64,000 nt of DNA from NCBI RefSeq assembly GCF_002270415.1, contig NZ_NNRI01000007.1, positions 62,001 through 126,000 on the forward strand. The letters are read 5' to 3'. The translations under genes and the position numbers were made by a program. This document shows positions 1-8,530 of the stretch, piece by piece (within the stretch, counting starts at the first letter, position 1; each line of letters opens with the position of its first letter). The notes beneath the pieces are model-generated. The model made no database searches. It was not told the DNA's origin and saw nothing but the letters and a program-made list of their open reading frames with translations. This stretch comes from Mesorhizobium sophorae (GTDB lineage Bacteria; Pseudomonadota; Alphaproteobacteria; Rhizobiales; Rhizobiaceae).

Positions 1-1
1 G

Positions 2-565
2 GCAAGCGCGATGACCGCTTCGACCTTCGAAACAATTTACGCGGCTTTCGCTCGCATGCGCGACCGGCGCATTTGGGAAGCGATCTTGTACACCCAGCTC
101 ACCCTCGGCGACATCATTCTCGGTGAGTTGGCGTGGGCAGCCACCAGGGCCTTCCTGGCCGGTACGGCAATTACAATTATTGCCGCCATGCTGGGCTATG
201 CGGCTTGGCCGTCCGTGCTCTATACGCTGCCGGTCATCGCCCTCACTGGCCTAACCTTTGCGAGTTTGGCGATGGTCGTCACCGCCCTTGCGCCGAGCTA
301 CGACTATTTCGTGTTTTACCAGACGCTCGTGATCACGCCCATGCTGTTCCTGTCCGGCGCTGTCTTCCCAATCAACCAACTGCCTGGCGCCTTTCAGCAG
401 GTAACACGCTTCTTGCCGCTGGCACATTCGATCGACCTCATTCGTCCGGCAATGCTCGGTCGCCCGGTTGTTGATGTCGGCGTGCATATCGGCGCTCTTT
501 GCATTTACGCAGTAGTAGCATTCTTCTTGTCGTCTGCATTGCTTCGCCGACGTCTGCTGCGTTGA
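2..565 (+). CDS. nodJ: NodJ, Nod factor ABC exporter permease (5' end outside window)
   Basis: This is the C-terminal part of NodJ, the ABC-2 type membrane subunit that with the ATPase NodI exports lipochitooligosaccharide Nod factors across the inner membrane. The frame is open from base 2; full-length NodJ is about 260 residues, so roughly 70 are missing upstream. Visible are several hydrophobic segments and the ABC-2 stretch [14 protein letters not shown] near the middle, followed by [16 protein letters not shown], both typical of NodJ. The next recognised gene is nodH on the same strand, so this is probably the end of a nodABC...IJ operon. The family assignment is firm from the protein sequence; only the start is unseen. 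Confidence 0.9.
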   Translation, partial: ASAMTASTFETIYAAFARMRDRRIWEAILYTQLTLGDIILGELAWAATRAFLAGTAITIIAAMLGYAAWPSVLYTLPVIALTGLTFASLAMVVTALAPSYDYFVFYQTLVITPMLFLSGAVFPINQLPGAFQQVTRFLPLAHSIDLIRPAMLGRPVVDVGVHIGALCIYAVVAFFLSSALLRRRLLR

Positions 566-596
566 TACTGCTTGCGACTTAAAGAAGGAGACACGG

Positions 597-725
597 GTGC
601 AGCATCGCTACAGCCTGGAGGTAAGCGTGCTCGGATTGGAAGAAGTGGCGCGAGCGGATATCGAAGGCCGAGGCGCCGGCGCAACTGACGCACAACACCA
701 CCAGCGAAGATGTCACCTGTTATAG
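597..725 (+). CDS. Possible 42-residue ORF between nodJ and nodH
   Basis: A GTG at 597 sits six bases behind a good ribosome binding site (GAAGGAG, 584-590) and opens a 42-codon frame beginning VQHRYSLEVSVLGLEEVA. I do not recognise the product. It has no obvious signal peptide or membrane segment. It could be a short real protein, the stump of a longer gene that once stood between nodJ and nodH, or chance. The rest of 566-851 shows nothing I can assign, and I see no convincing nod box there, so nodH may be read through from nodJ. Confidence 0.25.
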   Translation: MQHRYSLEVSVLGLEEVARADIEGRGAGATDAQHHQRRCHLL

Positions 726-851
726 AAGGTCCGGATGGAATCGGAGCAGGTGCTGAGCGCTACGGAGCAAAGCCACCCCCCAGTTTGAAGAGCCGGCGGT
801 GCCAGGATTCTTTGCTGGATCCTTCGCAAATGTTAATCGGAAACGCACTCA

Positions 852-1598
852 ATGACCCATCTCCGCACTTCTCCTGAGCCATTTGCAATCCTGGCGATGC
901 CAAGGAGTGGCACGCACTACCTGGAAGAATTGCTAAACGAGCATCCGAATGTGTTAAGCAACGGTGAGTTGCTCAATACATATGATACGAATTGGCCCGA
1001 TAAGGATCGCCTGCTACGCAGCGATCGCGAACTCCTGGAGCAGGCCTTCTTGCACTACCCGACGAGAAGCGACAAGAAGGTGACGCATGTTGGCTGCAAG
1101 ATCAACGAACCTCAGTTTTACGAGCGTCCGGGCTTTTTTGGACAACTGGCCCGTTGGGAGGGCCTCAAGGTCATCCTTTTAATTCGCAGAAACACATTGG
1201 AATCGCTGAGATCGCTAGTGCAGGCAAGACAAACTCGCCAGTGGCTTAAGTTCAGTTCGGACAAGAATACCGCTCCACCGTCACCCGTGACATTGTCACT
1301 CGCCGCCTGTGAGGCCTACTTCAAAGCTGCCGATGATTTCCACGCTCGGGTCGTGAGCGCCTTCGGGTTAACTAACATGCTCGGAATCGAGTATGAGTGG
1401 CTTCTTCGCGATCCCGGCGCTTGCGTGGCAACTGTCTTGGATTTCCTTGGCGTTCCAGCGCTTCAGCTCCCTGGTAGCGGCGTCCTTGAGCGCCAAGAAA
1501 CGCGCCCGTTGCACGAAACGGTATGGAATTTTGATGAGTTGCGGGCACACTTCGCACATGGTCCTTATGCGAAATTCTTTGAGCTCGGTGCCGCCTGA
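852..1598 (+). CDS. nodH: NodH, Nod factor sulfotransferase
   Basis: NodH moves sulfate from PAPS to the reducing-end sugar of the Nod factor, a host-specificity decoration. The 248-residue protein is of normal NodH length. The N-terminal PAPS 5'-phosphosulfate loop is present (MPRSGTHYLEELLNEHPN, about residues 16-33), followed by NGELLNTYDTNWPDK and the 3'-phosphate region VILLIRRNTLESLRSLVQAR, all characteristic of rhizobial NodH. It follows nodJ, separated by about 290 bases. PAPS would have to come from NodPQ or housekeeping sulfate activation, not seen in this window. No defects are visible. Confidence 0.93.
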   Translation: MTHLRTSPEPFAILAMPRSGTHYLEELLNEHPNVLSNGELLNTYDTNWPDKDRLLRSDRELLEQAFLHYPTRSDKKVTHVGCKINEPQFYERPGFFGQLARWEGLKVILLIRRNTLESLRSLVQARQTRQWLKFSSDKNTAPPSPVTLSLAACEAYFKAADDFHARVVSAFGLTNMLGIEYEWLLRDPGACVATVLDFLGVPALQLPGSGVLERQETRPLHETVWNFDELRAHFAHGPYAKFFELGAA

Positions 1599-1746
1599 CT
1601 GGCTCCTCGCAGCCACTGGCGCGCTTACTCCCAGCGTCACATTGCATGCTTGTTGACGTAGCATTCCTTTTGCGGGAAGAGGCGCTCCGCTCTATTGTGT
1701 CAGCGCTTCAAGGCATTTGTCGGCCCGGTCCCAGTCTGCTTGTAGT

Positions 1747-1860
1747 CACCTCGAGGTCCATGTCAGCGCGGTCGAAACAGTTGACCAAGACGACGCCGGC
1801 ATCGATGTGACGGGTAAAGGCGTGGGCGTTCCCGATGTCGCGCATCCAGATGGATGCCGA
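1747..1860 (-). pseudogene. Aldehyde dehydrogenase remnant
   Basis: A short minus-strand stretch reads SASIWMRDIGNAHAFTRHID then AGVVLVNCFDRADMD. It matches the region just before the C-terminus of aldehyde dehydrogenases, where the usual pattern is T.D...A......AG.V.VN. The following FGGYK.SG motif is lost, and no catalytic Cys/Glu region is found around it. It is therefore a fragment of perhaps 40 residues. It resembles the intact aldehyde dehydrogenase at 60443-61960 (AGVVTVNCFGEGD). The rest of 1599-2036 holds nothing else I recognise. Confidence 0.6.
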
Positions 1861-2036
1861 GCGCGACGGTTTTGTCGCGAAGCAAGGCTTTCGTCCTGAT
1901 CTTGACGCCAAATTCGGTCACTCCACCAGGACCGGCGTCGCCATGTTGCCCAAGGCTTTGTTGTGATTTACCGGAGCATTGCCGTTTAGCGGCGAGCGGT
2001 CATCCCTTTGGCCTCCCTCACGCTGCCTGGCTGGGC

Positions 2037-3371
2037 TTACGGGGCAACCCGGTCGAGAAAGACATCGAATGCGGCAGCAACAGCGCGAATCACAAAGCGA
2101 TGCTCCTGCCGCACGCGGATGAAACCCTTTTCGATGTCCACTATCCCGTCCTCGGCCAGCATCGCCAAGCGTTCAGCTGAATCGAGAAAGCGGCTCGGAT
2201 CAGATCTATGGGCGGCGCAGATTGCCGGCACATCGGCCTCGAGATCGCTCATCAGCCGCTCGATGATTGCGGCTCGCACGCGGTCTTCGTCGGTGAGGCG
2301 GTAGCCCTTTGACGTCGCCAGATGCCCAGCTGCGATGTGCCTGGTGTAGGAATCCCGTGTAACCTCGTTCTGGACGTACCCCTCGCCGACACGGCCGATA
2401 GCCGACGCGCCGAACCCGATCAGGGTTTTGCAGGTGTCGGCCGAATAGCCCAGCGAGTTACGCCGCAGGCGACCGGTTTTTTGTGCCAGCGCGAGTTCGT
2501 CGTCCGGCAAGGCGAAATGATCGAGCCCGATCTCTCGGTAGCCTGCGGCAACCAGCGTCTCGGCTACGGCCGCAGCATGTTCGGCGCGAGCAGCGCTGTC
2601 CGGCAGCGCTGCCTCGTCGATCAGGCGCTGATTCTTTATAAGGGACGGAATGTGCGCGTAGCCGAACACCGCAAGCCGGCTGGGGCGCATGGCGATCGCC
2701 GCCGTCGCGGTTTCGATGCAGGACCGCACCGTCTGATGCGGGAGGCCCAAGATGAGGTCGAAATTGATGCGGCTTACTCCATGTCGACGCAGCATTTCGA
2801 CGGCAGCGGCCGTTTGCGCCTCACTCTGGACCCGGTTGATCTCTTTTTGAACAATGGGGTCGAAGGTCTGCACGCCGAGGCTCGCCCGGTTCACGCCGGC
2901 TGCTCCTAAGGCTTCGGCCATCTCGGCCGTGAACGTTCGTGGGTCGATCTCGACGGCGACCATAGCCGTTTTCCTCAACGCGAAACCGCGGCCCAGGAGT
3001 TCCATCATGGCCAAGAACTCCGCTGGCCCAATGAGGGTCGGCGTTCCACCGCCGAAATGCACGTCGCTCACGGGCAGCGGTTGCGGCACTTGCTCCAAGA
3101 CCAACCGGATCTCGTCACGCAGCACCGCGAGATACTTGATGATCGGGGCATCCTGCCGGGTGATGGTGGTAGGGAAGCCGCAATACCAGCACAACGATCG
3201 GCAGAACGGAATGTGGAGATAGAGTGACACCGATTCCTCGGCCGGCAGGTCCCTCAGCCATTCCTTGTATGACTCGGCACCGACCGCCTCGGAGAACTCC
3301 GGCACAGTCGGATAGATGGTGTACCAAGGCAGGCGGGCCTTGTGATATTTTGTCAGGATCGAGGTCCGCAA
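2037..3371 (-). CDS. hemN: HemN-family oxygen-independent coproporphyrinogen III oxidase
   Basis: A radical-SAM enzyme of 444 residues, normal HemN length. The family converts coproporphyrinogen III to protoporphyrinogen IX without oxygen, needed for haem synthesis in micro-oxic nodules. The SAM cluster motif CRSLCWYC lies at residues 57-64, followed by GGGTPT and ASLGVQTFD, both diagnostic of HemN. HemN proteins usually have a further cysteine two residues after the third (CxxxCxxCxC); here it is CGF, whereas the second hemN in this window (18968-20317) keeps it. The gene stands alone with an FNR-type box about 60 bases upstream. Function as a true oxidase is likely but not certain because of the changed motif. 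Confidence 0.85.
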   Translation of the reverse strand: MRTSILTKYHKARLPWYTIYPTVPEFSEAVGAESYKEWLRDLPAEESVSLYLHIPFCRSLCWYCGFPTTITRQDAPIIKYLAVLRDEIRLVLEQVPQPLPVSDVHFGGGTPTLIGPAEFLAMMELLGRGFALRKTAMVAVEIDPRTFTAEMAEALGAAGVNRASLGVQTFDPIVQKEINRVQSEAQTAAAVEMLRRHGVSRINFDLILGLPHQTVRSCIETATAAIAMRPSRLAVFGYAHIPSLIKNQRLIDEAALPDSAARAEHAAAVAETLVAAGYREIGLDHFALPDDELALAQKTGRLRRNSLGYSADTCKTLIGFGASAIGRVGEGYVQNEVTRDSYTRHIAAGHLATSKGYRLTDEDRVRAAIIERLMSDLEADVPAICAAHRSDPSRFLDSAERLAMLAEDGIVDIEKGFIRVRQEHRFVIRAVAAAFDVFLDRVAP

Positions 3372-3429
3372 CGGTTTACCGTCCTATGCCGATAACTGTC
3401 ATTCTTACCGCTGCGGCTCTCCTGTGTCT

Positions 3430-3443
3430 TTGCGCTAAGTCAA
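3430..3443 (-). promoter_or_regulatory. FNR/FixK-type anaerobox upstream of hemN
   Basis: TTGCGCTAAGTCAA fits the TTGAT-N4-ATCAA anaerobox at its outer TTG...TCAA positions, with mismatches inside. Its centre is about 65 bases from the hemN start codon. A class II activation site (-41.5) would put transcription start near 3395 with a short leader, the same geometry as the other two boxes in this window. Confidence 0.55.
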
Positions 3444-3852
3444 ATCCGTTCCGCTTTCGCCGCGAAACCGGCGTTTCGGCAACCTGCAAGCTCGCGCAAC
3501 CCAGGTAGAAGCTAATACCGGGAGCGACCAATCGGACAGCGAATTCATGGTCAGCCAACTCGTGTCGTAATTTCGGATTGAATCGTCATTGCGGTGTATA
3601 GGGAAGCATCTAGCGGCAGATTCCCAAATACCCGTTGACAAAGAAGCTAGTTGGAACCTGCCTCTTCCAACTGATCAAGCAGAGTCTTTCGCATAGACGG
3701 CCGATCCTACTACGCACAATTCACTCCCGATTGCTGCATCGAAGGTCAGCGGCAAGTTTGGCGGAGTCGCGATGGCATTAAGGTCGTGAACGAATCTAAA
3801 ACTCCTGAGCCATCATTCGTAAGCAGGTGCGGCGAGCGAATACGCATCTGCT

Positions 3853-4210
3853 TCAGAACGCCCAATGACGACCATTCGGAGTAACAAGAAATGGCGCTTT
3901 AGCTTCGCTCGATCCAATTTCGAGAAATTGAGCACCTTGCATCATGTCAAGTTTGCAGTTGAACGAAAAAACTGGCGACATCCTCGCCACCCTATCGCCC
4001 GGGGGCAAGGAAAGCTCTATAAATGAGCCCGAGGAGTTCAGACGATCCGTTACCTGCGATCACCTGATCCTTGGAGACGCCGTAGGCATTGGAGGCCGCC
4101 TCCCTCAAGCTGATGTTGCCGTCTTCTGGATACAGTTATTGGCGTTCGATGGCTGCAACCGCACTTTCCATTATGCGTGCCGGCAATGGAAATGGGTTCT
4201 CATTTGTGTT
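3853..4210 (-). pseudogene. hisC: Histidinol-phosphate aminotransferase (HisC) remnant
   Basis: Reading the minus strand downward from 4210 gives NTNENPFPLPARIMESAVAA, an in-frame stop near 4137, then LYPEDGNISLREAASNAYG and VSKDQVIAGNGSSELLGLIY. This is unmistakably the N-terminal part of a class I/II aminotransferase of the HisC type (NENP, YP..., GNGS.ELL). Near 4008 the frame shifts and continues as DRVARMSPVFSFNCKLDMMQ before another stop at 3853. The PLP-lysine half is absent. It is a dead fragment of about 120 codons with at least one stop and one frameshift. No other histidine genes are nearby. Confidence 0.75.
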
Positions 4211-4449
4211 TTAGTTTGACGCAACCTAAATCCGGTGCTGGTCCGTTGGACGGCAGAGCTTCTAATTGTCTCGTCACTTGCAAAAGGGACGGAAGAACAC
4301 TTTGCAGTTTTGCATCGCCTTAACACCTTGGTCAGGGCCCGACCGCCGTGAGGTCGGTCGGGCTGTCCTCGATCGGATGGACTGTACGTCGCGGCCGATC
4401 GGGCCCTGGTCACGGTCAAGCGCGAGAAACGGCCTGACGTATCACGTCG

Positions 4450-4649
4450 CAGACATTGCCGTTCCAATTCCATCTGCCGGGAAATTTCTGATGGAATGCT
4501 ATCATAGACGGCTGGTTTCCTTTCACAAATGAAAGAGAGTTCGATTGACTCTCCTCCCTCATTCCGGTCTCCTAAATCAACGGGTGGTTGTTGGGCGGCA
4601 GAAGCCAGACAGCCAAGAACGACGGCCGCGCGTCATGGAAGGAAGGTCT
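4450..4649. repeat. Imperfect direct repeat, copy 1 (decayed)
   Basis: About 200 bases closely resemble 8000-8198. Shared landmarks are CAGACATT...CCGTTC, ATCT....CGGGAAA, CTGATGGAAT.CTATCAT, the small hairpin CTTTCACAAATGAAAG, TCGATTGACT, and a CAGACAGCC...ACGGCGGCCGCGCGT-like tail. In copy 2 the left part is the 3' end of the LacI-type gene; here that coding sense is lost. It therefore looks like the debris of a second LacI-type locus, or a duplicated segment. Confidence 0.7.
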
Positions 4650-5179
4650 GCCCAGCGCCTCCGCGGTCCCCGGCACGCGCTGACGGCCGAGCGCATACGC
4701 CTATTGAAGTAATGGCGGAACAGGTTATCGCTGCCGACGAGACTGGTGGGCTCACTGGCGTTGCTTGCGGCAACCGCCATTCCCCTCGTCATTGATGACG
4801 GAGAAGATACAGCAGGCGGTTTCGCGTGCGACGGCACGAAGTCGTCGAGCGCGGCGTCCTTGGGAGCGCGACGACTGCGAAGCCTCTTTTGAACCGCACC
4901 ATCGCGGGTCGGGAACCAGCGGTCTCTGCTTCTCGACGTCCTATTTCAAAGTGTCGATTGCAGCGCGAGCGCGGCAAGGACACGGTCGCGTAAGGAATAC
5001 GCCCTTTGCTGGTGCCAACGATGCGGCTCGTCGCAAAGACGACAAAAGCGAGGGGCGAGCAAAACCGCAAGCCCAAGAGGTCGACCGACGGCCGATCTGC
5101 CAGGGAACAAAAAGACCTGCTTGAAGGCGCGCCCTTATCAATCTTATGCATTCTTCAGACCGACCGTTGGCGAATCTTC
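4650..5179. other. No gene recognised
   Basis: Between the decayed repeat and the dctA control region I see only short overlapping frames without convincing family signatures. One plus-strand frame around 4740-4890 has a signal-peptide-like hydrophobic run (RLVGSLALLAATAIPLVIDD) but no clear start codon, so I do not call it. Confidence 0.4.
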
Positions 5180-5227
5180 GTGCGAGATTCCGCTAGGGGT
5201 GAAGGCAGACAGTGCGATTATCCGCAC
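5180..5227 (+). promoter_or_regulatory. Two tandem inverted-repeat activator sites (DctD-like)
   Basis: Two copies of one imperfect palindrome stand 32 bases apart, about three helix turns: GTGCGAGATTCCGCTA at 5180-5195 and GTGCGATTATCCGCAC at 5212-5227. They lie 60-110 bases upstream of the sigma54 promoter of dctA. Rhizobial dctA genes are known to be activated by DctD from two tandem upstream sites, and this arrangement matches. The stronger palindrome is the one nearer the promoter. Assignment to DctD is inference. Confidence 0.65.
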
Positions 5228-5289
5228 AAGGCCGCTTGCGCGGCGTGACAAAAGCTCGGGAGAGGACGTTGTGACACAGGTCTTCCATT

Positions 5290-5304
5290 TGGCACGGCAC
5301 TTGC
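5290..5304 (+). promoter_or_regulatory. Sigma54 (-24/-12) promoter of dctA
   Basis: TGGCACGGCACTTGC matches the RpoN consensus TGGCAC-N5-TTGC exactly, with correct GG-to-GC spacing. Transcription would begin near 5316, about 80 bases ahead of the chosen GTG start of dctA. It requires an enhancer-binding activator, and the two palindromes upstream fit that role. Confidence 0.85.
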
Positions 5305-5398
5305 GGCGAGATGGCAGCAGCGTTCGACCGGCGCCGCGATGGGAGAAGCCTGTGAAGGGCATGAACAGCCCGCCCCAATCCGGTCAGGGAGAGAAACA

Positions 5399-6766
5399 GT
5401 GTCAGCCCCACAAGTCCCCAGCGCGAGTCCCGCGCCCCGCAAACCCTTCTATGCCAGGCTTTACGCGCAGGTGCTTGCTGCCATCATCCTCGGCGTCGCA
5501 ATTGGCCATTTCTATCCGGAACTCGGCGAGAGCCTGAAGCCGCTCGGCGATGCCTTCATCAAGCTCGTCAAGATGATCATCGCCCCTGTCATCTTCCTGA
5601 CAATTGCGACCGGCATCGCCGGCATGAACGATCTCCAGCAGGTCGGCCGCGTTGTCGGCAAGGCGATGGTCTATTTCCTCACCTTTTCGACGCTCGCATT
5701 GATCGTCGGCCTTATCGTCGCCAATGTCGTTCAGCCTGGCGCCGGCCTCAACATCGATCCGGCCTCGCTCGATGTCCAGGCCGTGAATACCTATACCGCA
5801 AAAGCCCACGAGCAGTCCGTGACCGACTTCCTGATGAATATCATCCCGTCAACGATCGTCGGTGCCTTCACGGACGGCGACATCCTGCAGGTCCTGTTCT
5901 TCTCGGTTCTGTTCGGCATTGCTCTGGCGATGGCCGGAGAGACGGCCACGCCGGTCACTTGCTTTTTCCAGGCGCTGATCGCGCCCGTCTTCAAGCTGGT
6001 CGGCATTCTGATGAAGGCTGCGCCGATCGGCGCTTTCGGCGCCATGGCCTTCACGGTCGGCAAATATGGCGTCGGTTCGGTCGTGAACCTGGCGATGCTG
6101 GTCGGGACGTTCTATTTCACCGCCTTCCTCTTCGTGTTCGGGGTTCTCGGCGCGGTCTGCCGTTACAACGGCTTTTCGATCTTTTCTCTCATCCGCTACA
6201 TCAAGGAAGAGCTGCTGCTTGTCCTGGGAACATCCTCCTCGGAGGCCGCGCTGCCCTCGCTCATTGAAAAGATGGAAAAGGCTGGCGCCAAGCGCTCCGT
6301 GGTTGGTCTGGTCATCCCGGCCGGATATTCCTTCAATCTGGACGGCACCAACATCTACATGACGCTTGCGGCCCTTTTCATCGCGCAGGCGACGAATACG
6401 GATCTCTCGATCGGCGATCAGGTCCTCCTGCTGCTCGTCGCGATGCTCTCCTCGAAGGGTGCTGCAGGTGTCACCGGCGCGGGCTTCATCACGCTAGCCG
6501 CTACGCTCTCCGTAGTACCGAGTGTTCCCGTTGCCGGCATGGCTCTGATCCTTGGCGTCGACCGCTTCATGTCCGAATGCCGGGCGCTCACGAATTTCGT
6601 CGGTAACGCAGTGGCATCGCTCGTCGTGGCCCGCTGGGAAGGCGAATTGGACCAAGTGCAGTTGCAAGCCGCCTTCCGCGGTCACCAGATTGTCGAGACA
6701 TTAAACCGGCCAACCGATCAAACGCCCATCGACCTGTTAGGTCGTCGCACTCGTCACAAGAAATAA
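5399..6766 (+). CDS. dctA: DctA, C4-dicarboxylate:cation symporter
   Basis: DctA imports succinate, malate and fumarate, the carbon supply of bacteroids. The product has the family features of the dicarboxylate/amino acid:cation symporters: [18 protein letters not shown] at the N-terminus, many membrane segments, the serine-rich loop [15 protein letters not shown], and the motif [13 protein letters not shown] (family NMDGT). I chose the GTG at 5399 (protein 455 residues) because GGGAGAG lies just ahead and DctA proteins start near this point; an upstream ATG at 5339 in the same frame would add 20 residues of unlikely sequence. The sigma54 promoter and tandem sites upstream suggest dicarboxylate-responsive control, although no dctBD genes are in this window. 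Confidence 0.92.
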   Translation: MSAPQVPSASPAPRKPFYARLYAQVLAAIILGVAIGHFYPELGESLKPLGDAFIKLVKMIIAPVIFLTIATGIAGMNDLQQVGRVVGKAMVYFLTFSTLALIVGLIVANVVQPGAGLNIDPASLDVQAVNTYTAKAHEQSVTDFLMNIIPSTIVGAFTDGDILQVLFFSVLFGIALAMAGETATPVTCFFQALIAPVFKLVGILMKAAPIGAFGAMAFTVGKYGVGSVVNLAMLVGTFYFTAFLFVFGVLGAVCRYNGFSIFSLIRYIKEELLLVLGTSSSEAALPSLIEKMEKAGAKRSVVGLVIPAGYSFNLDGTNIYMTLAALFIAQATNTDLSIGDQVLLLLVAMLSSKGAAGVTGAGFITLAATLSVVPSVPVAGMALILGVDRFMSECRALTNFVGNAVASLVVARWEGELDQVQLQAAFRGHQIVETLNRPTDQTPIDLLGRRTRHKK

Positions 6767-7012
6767 ACATCGAACCGCAGGCTCCAAACGGCGCTTCGCG
6801 AGCTCATGGAATCAGAGCGCTAATGCGGTGAGCGCAAAATTATGAGTGCCACAAGCAAACGAATCGTATGTTGATAGGCGCCCGGCTACGCTTGCAGTCC
6901 TGTTTGTCGATCACGGAGCATGCGCACGCCTTCATTTTTGCCGCCCGTGATCGTGGCCGAGGCGCGCTGGTCGATAGAGAGCCAACGGCATAAAACAAAT
7001 CAGAATTGGAAC

Positions 7013-8044
7013 ATGGCCAAGCGTCCCACAATTGCCGATCTTGCCCGCGAAGCCGGGGTCAGCGTCGCAACAGTCGATCGGGTGCTGAACGCCCGCCATC
7101 CCGTGCGAGAGGAAACCGCGCGGCGGGTCCACGAGGCCGCCCGCGCCATCGGCTATCATGCTGCCGGTCTCATCAAGCAACGCCTGCAGCGGGACTTGCC
7201 GCACTATCGGCTGGGCTTCATCTTGAGAAAACCCGCCCAGAAATTCTACCAAGACCTCGCGCGCGAGCTCGAAGCCTCGGTCAGCACGGCCCAGTCCTTC
7301 CATGGTATTCCGCTCATCGAATTCGCGCCGTCACATGTGCCGGGCGACCTGGTCGCGCTCCTCAAGGATTTGGGCGCACGCTGCCACGCCATCGCCATGG
7401 TGGCGCCGGACCACCCGAAGATTACGGCTGCGGTCGAGGAGCTCAAGGCAAAAGGCATTCCGGTTTTCTCACTGCTTTCCGATTTCGCCACCGGCGTGCG
7501 CCAGGGCTATATCGGCCTCAACAACCGTAAGGTGGGGCGGACGGCCGCTTGGATGTTTTCCCGGGTCGCAAAACGGCCCGGTAAGGTGGCGGTGTTTGTC
7601 GGCAGCCATCGTTTCCAGGGGCACGAGCTCCGCGATGTTGGCTTTCGCTCCTATTTCCGTGAGAACGCGCCGACATTCGAGGTGCTCGATACGTTCATGA
7701 ACCTCGAGAAACGGCAGATCACCTACGAAGCAACGCTGGATCTCATGCAGAGGGAACCTGAACTCGCCGGCTTCTATCTGGCCGGCGGGGGCATGGAGGG
7801 CGCCATCTCCGCGCTTCGTGAAGAGGGCCAAGGTCAGGATCTCGTGGCGATCGTGAATGAAATCACGCCGGAGTCACGGGCGGCGCTCGCAGATAACATC
7901 ATCACGATGGCGGTCGCCACGCCACTTAGCCGGCTTTGCCAGGAGCTGATGACATTGGTAGTCCGGGCCATCGAGACCGGCACCGCGGAGACACCGGGGC
8001 AGACATTTCTGCCGTTCGACATCTATCTGCGGGAAAATATATGA
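7013..8044 (+). CDS. LacI-family transcriptional regulator
   Basis: The protein of 343 residues starts MAKRPTIADLAREAGVSVAT, a textbook LacI helix-turn-helix, followed by the hinge region and a periplasmic-binding-protein-like sensor domain (about residues 60-340). The sensor resembles the subfamily that binds sugars or related small ligands, but the ligand cannot be read from sequence. The start at 7013 gives the usual LacI N-terminus; the frame is open further upstream without family similarity. It lies between dctA and the carbonic anhydrase remnant on the same strand, with about 245 bases free on the dctA side. Its own 3' end and downstream region recur in decayed form at 4450-4649. Confidence 0.88.
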   Translation: MAKRPTIADLAREAGVSVATVDRVLNARHPVREETARRVHEAARAIGYHAAGLIKQRLQRDLPHYRLGFILRKPAQKFYQDLARELEASVSTAQSFHGIPLIEFAPSHVPGDLVALLKDLGARCHAIAMVAPDHPKITAAVEELKAKGIPVFSLLSDFATGVRQGYIGLNNRKVGRTAAWMFSRVAKRPGKVAVFVGSHRFQGHELRDVGFRSYFRENAPTFEVLDTFMNLEKRQITYEATLDLMQREPELAGFYLAGGGMEGAISALREEGQGQDLVAIVNEITPESRAALADNIITMAVATPLSRLCQELMTLVVRAIETGTAETPGQTFLPFDIYLRENI

Positions 8045-8198
8045 CCTGATGGAATTCTATCATCTGAGCTTCCTTTCACAAATGAAAGAAAGGTCGATTG
8101 ACTATCCTCATTGCGGTCTCGTGAACCAACGGGCGGTTGGGGCGCGGCACAAGCCCAGACAGCCGACAACGGCGGCCGCGCGTTATGGAAAGGAAGGC
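8000..8198. repeat. Imperfect direct repeat, copy 2
   Basis: This is the better-preserved copy of the block at 4450-4649. It covers the last codons of the LacI-type gene and about 155 bases downstream, including the hairpin CTTTC...GAAAG (8073-8088). The remaining stretch up to 8530 contains no gene I recognise. Confidence 0.7.
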
Positions 8199-8530
8199 CG
8201 AGCCATGCGCCAGGCATCGCCCTGCCCTGCACCCGATCACATGGCGGCGCATTTTTCACACAGCAGATTCTCGAAATCTCGCGGATGTGGTCTGGACAAA
8301 GTGTGCCGCTGCGTAAAGTCCGTTGCAAGTTCGATATCACGCCGGATCGCGTGATCGCCGAGGTGAACGCCTTAATGGATCATTGTAAAAAGGTCCGGGA
8401 CAAACTTATCGTCGCCAGCGCTCACGACAATCACGATAGCCCAGTTCTGGGTCGCTGATGCATGTGTCAAACTCGCAACCTCGCAGCCTCAATTAGAAAA
8501 ACACCAGTTCGCACCAAGGAGCGAAAGCAT

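Noticed and set aside
3944-4219. Plus-strand 91-codon frame
   Set aside because: It is the antisense shadow of the hisC remnant, whose minus-strand reading is clearly conserved.
4329-4413. Inverted repeat GGTCAGGGCCCGA / TCGGGCCCTGGTC as a possible structured RNA
   Set aside because: It lies next to the decayed LacI-type duplicate and can be explained as chance in GC-rich debris; no supporting flanking elements are seen.
8395-8530. Possible sigma54 promoter (TGGGTC...TGCAT) ahead of the carbonic anhydrase remnant
   Set aside because: The GG-to-GC spacing is one base short and the -24 hexamer is poor, so it does not meet the RpoN pattern.
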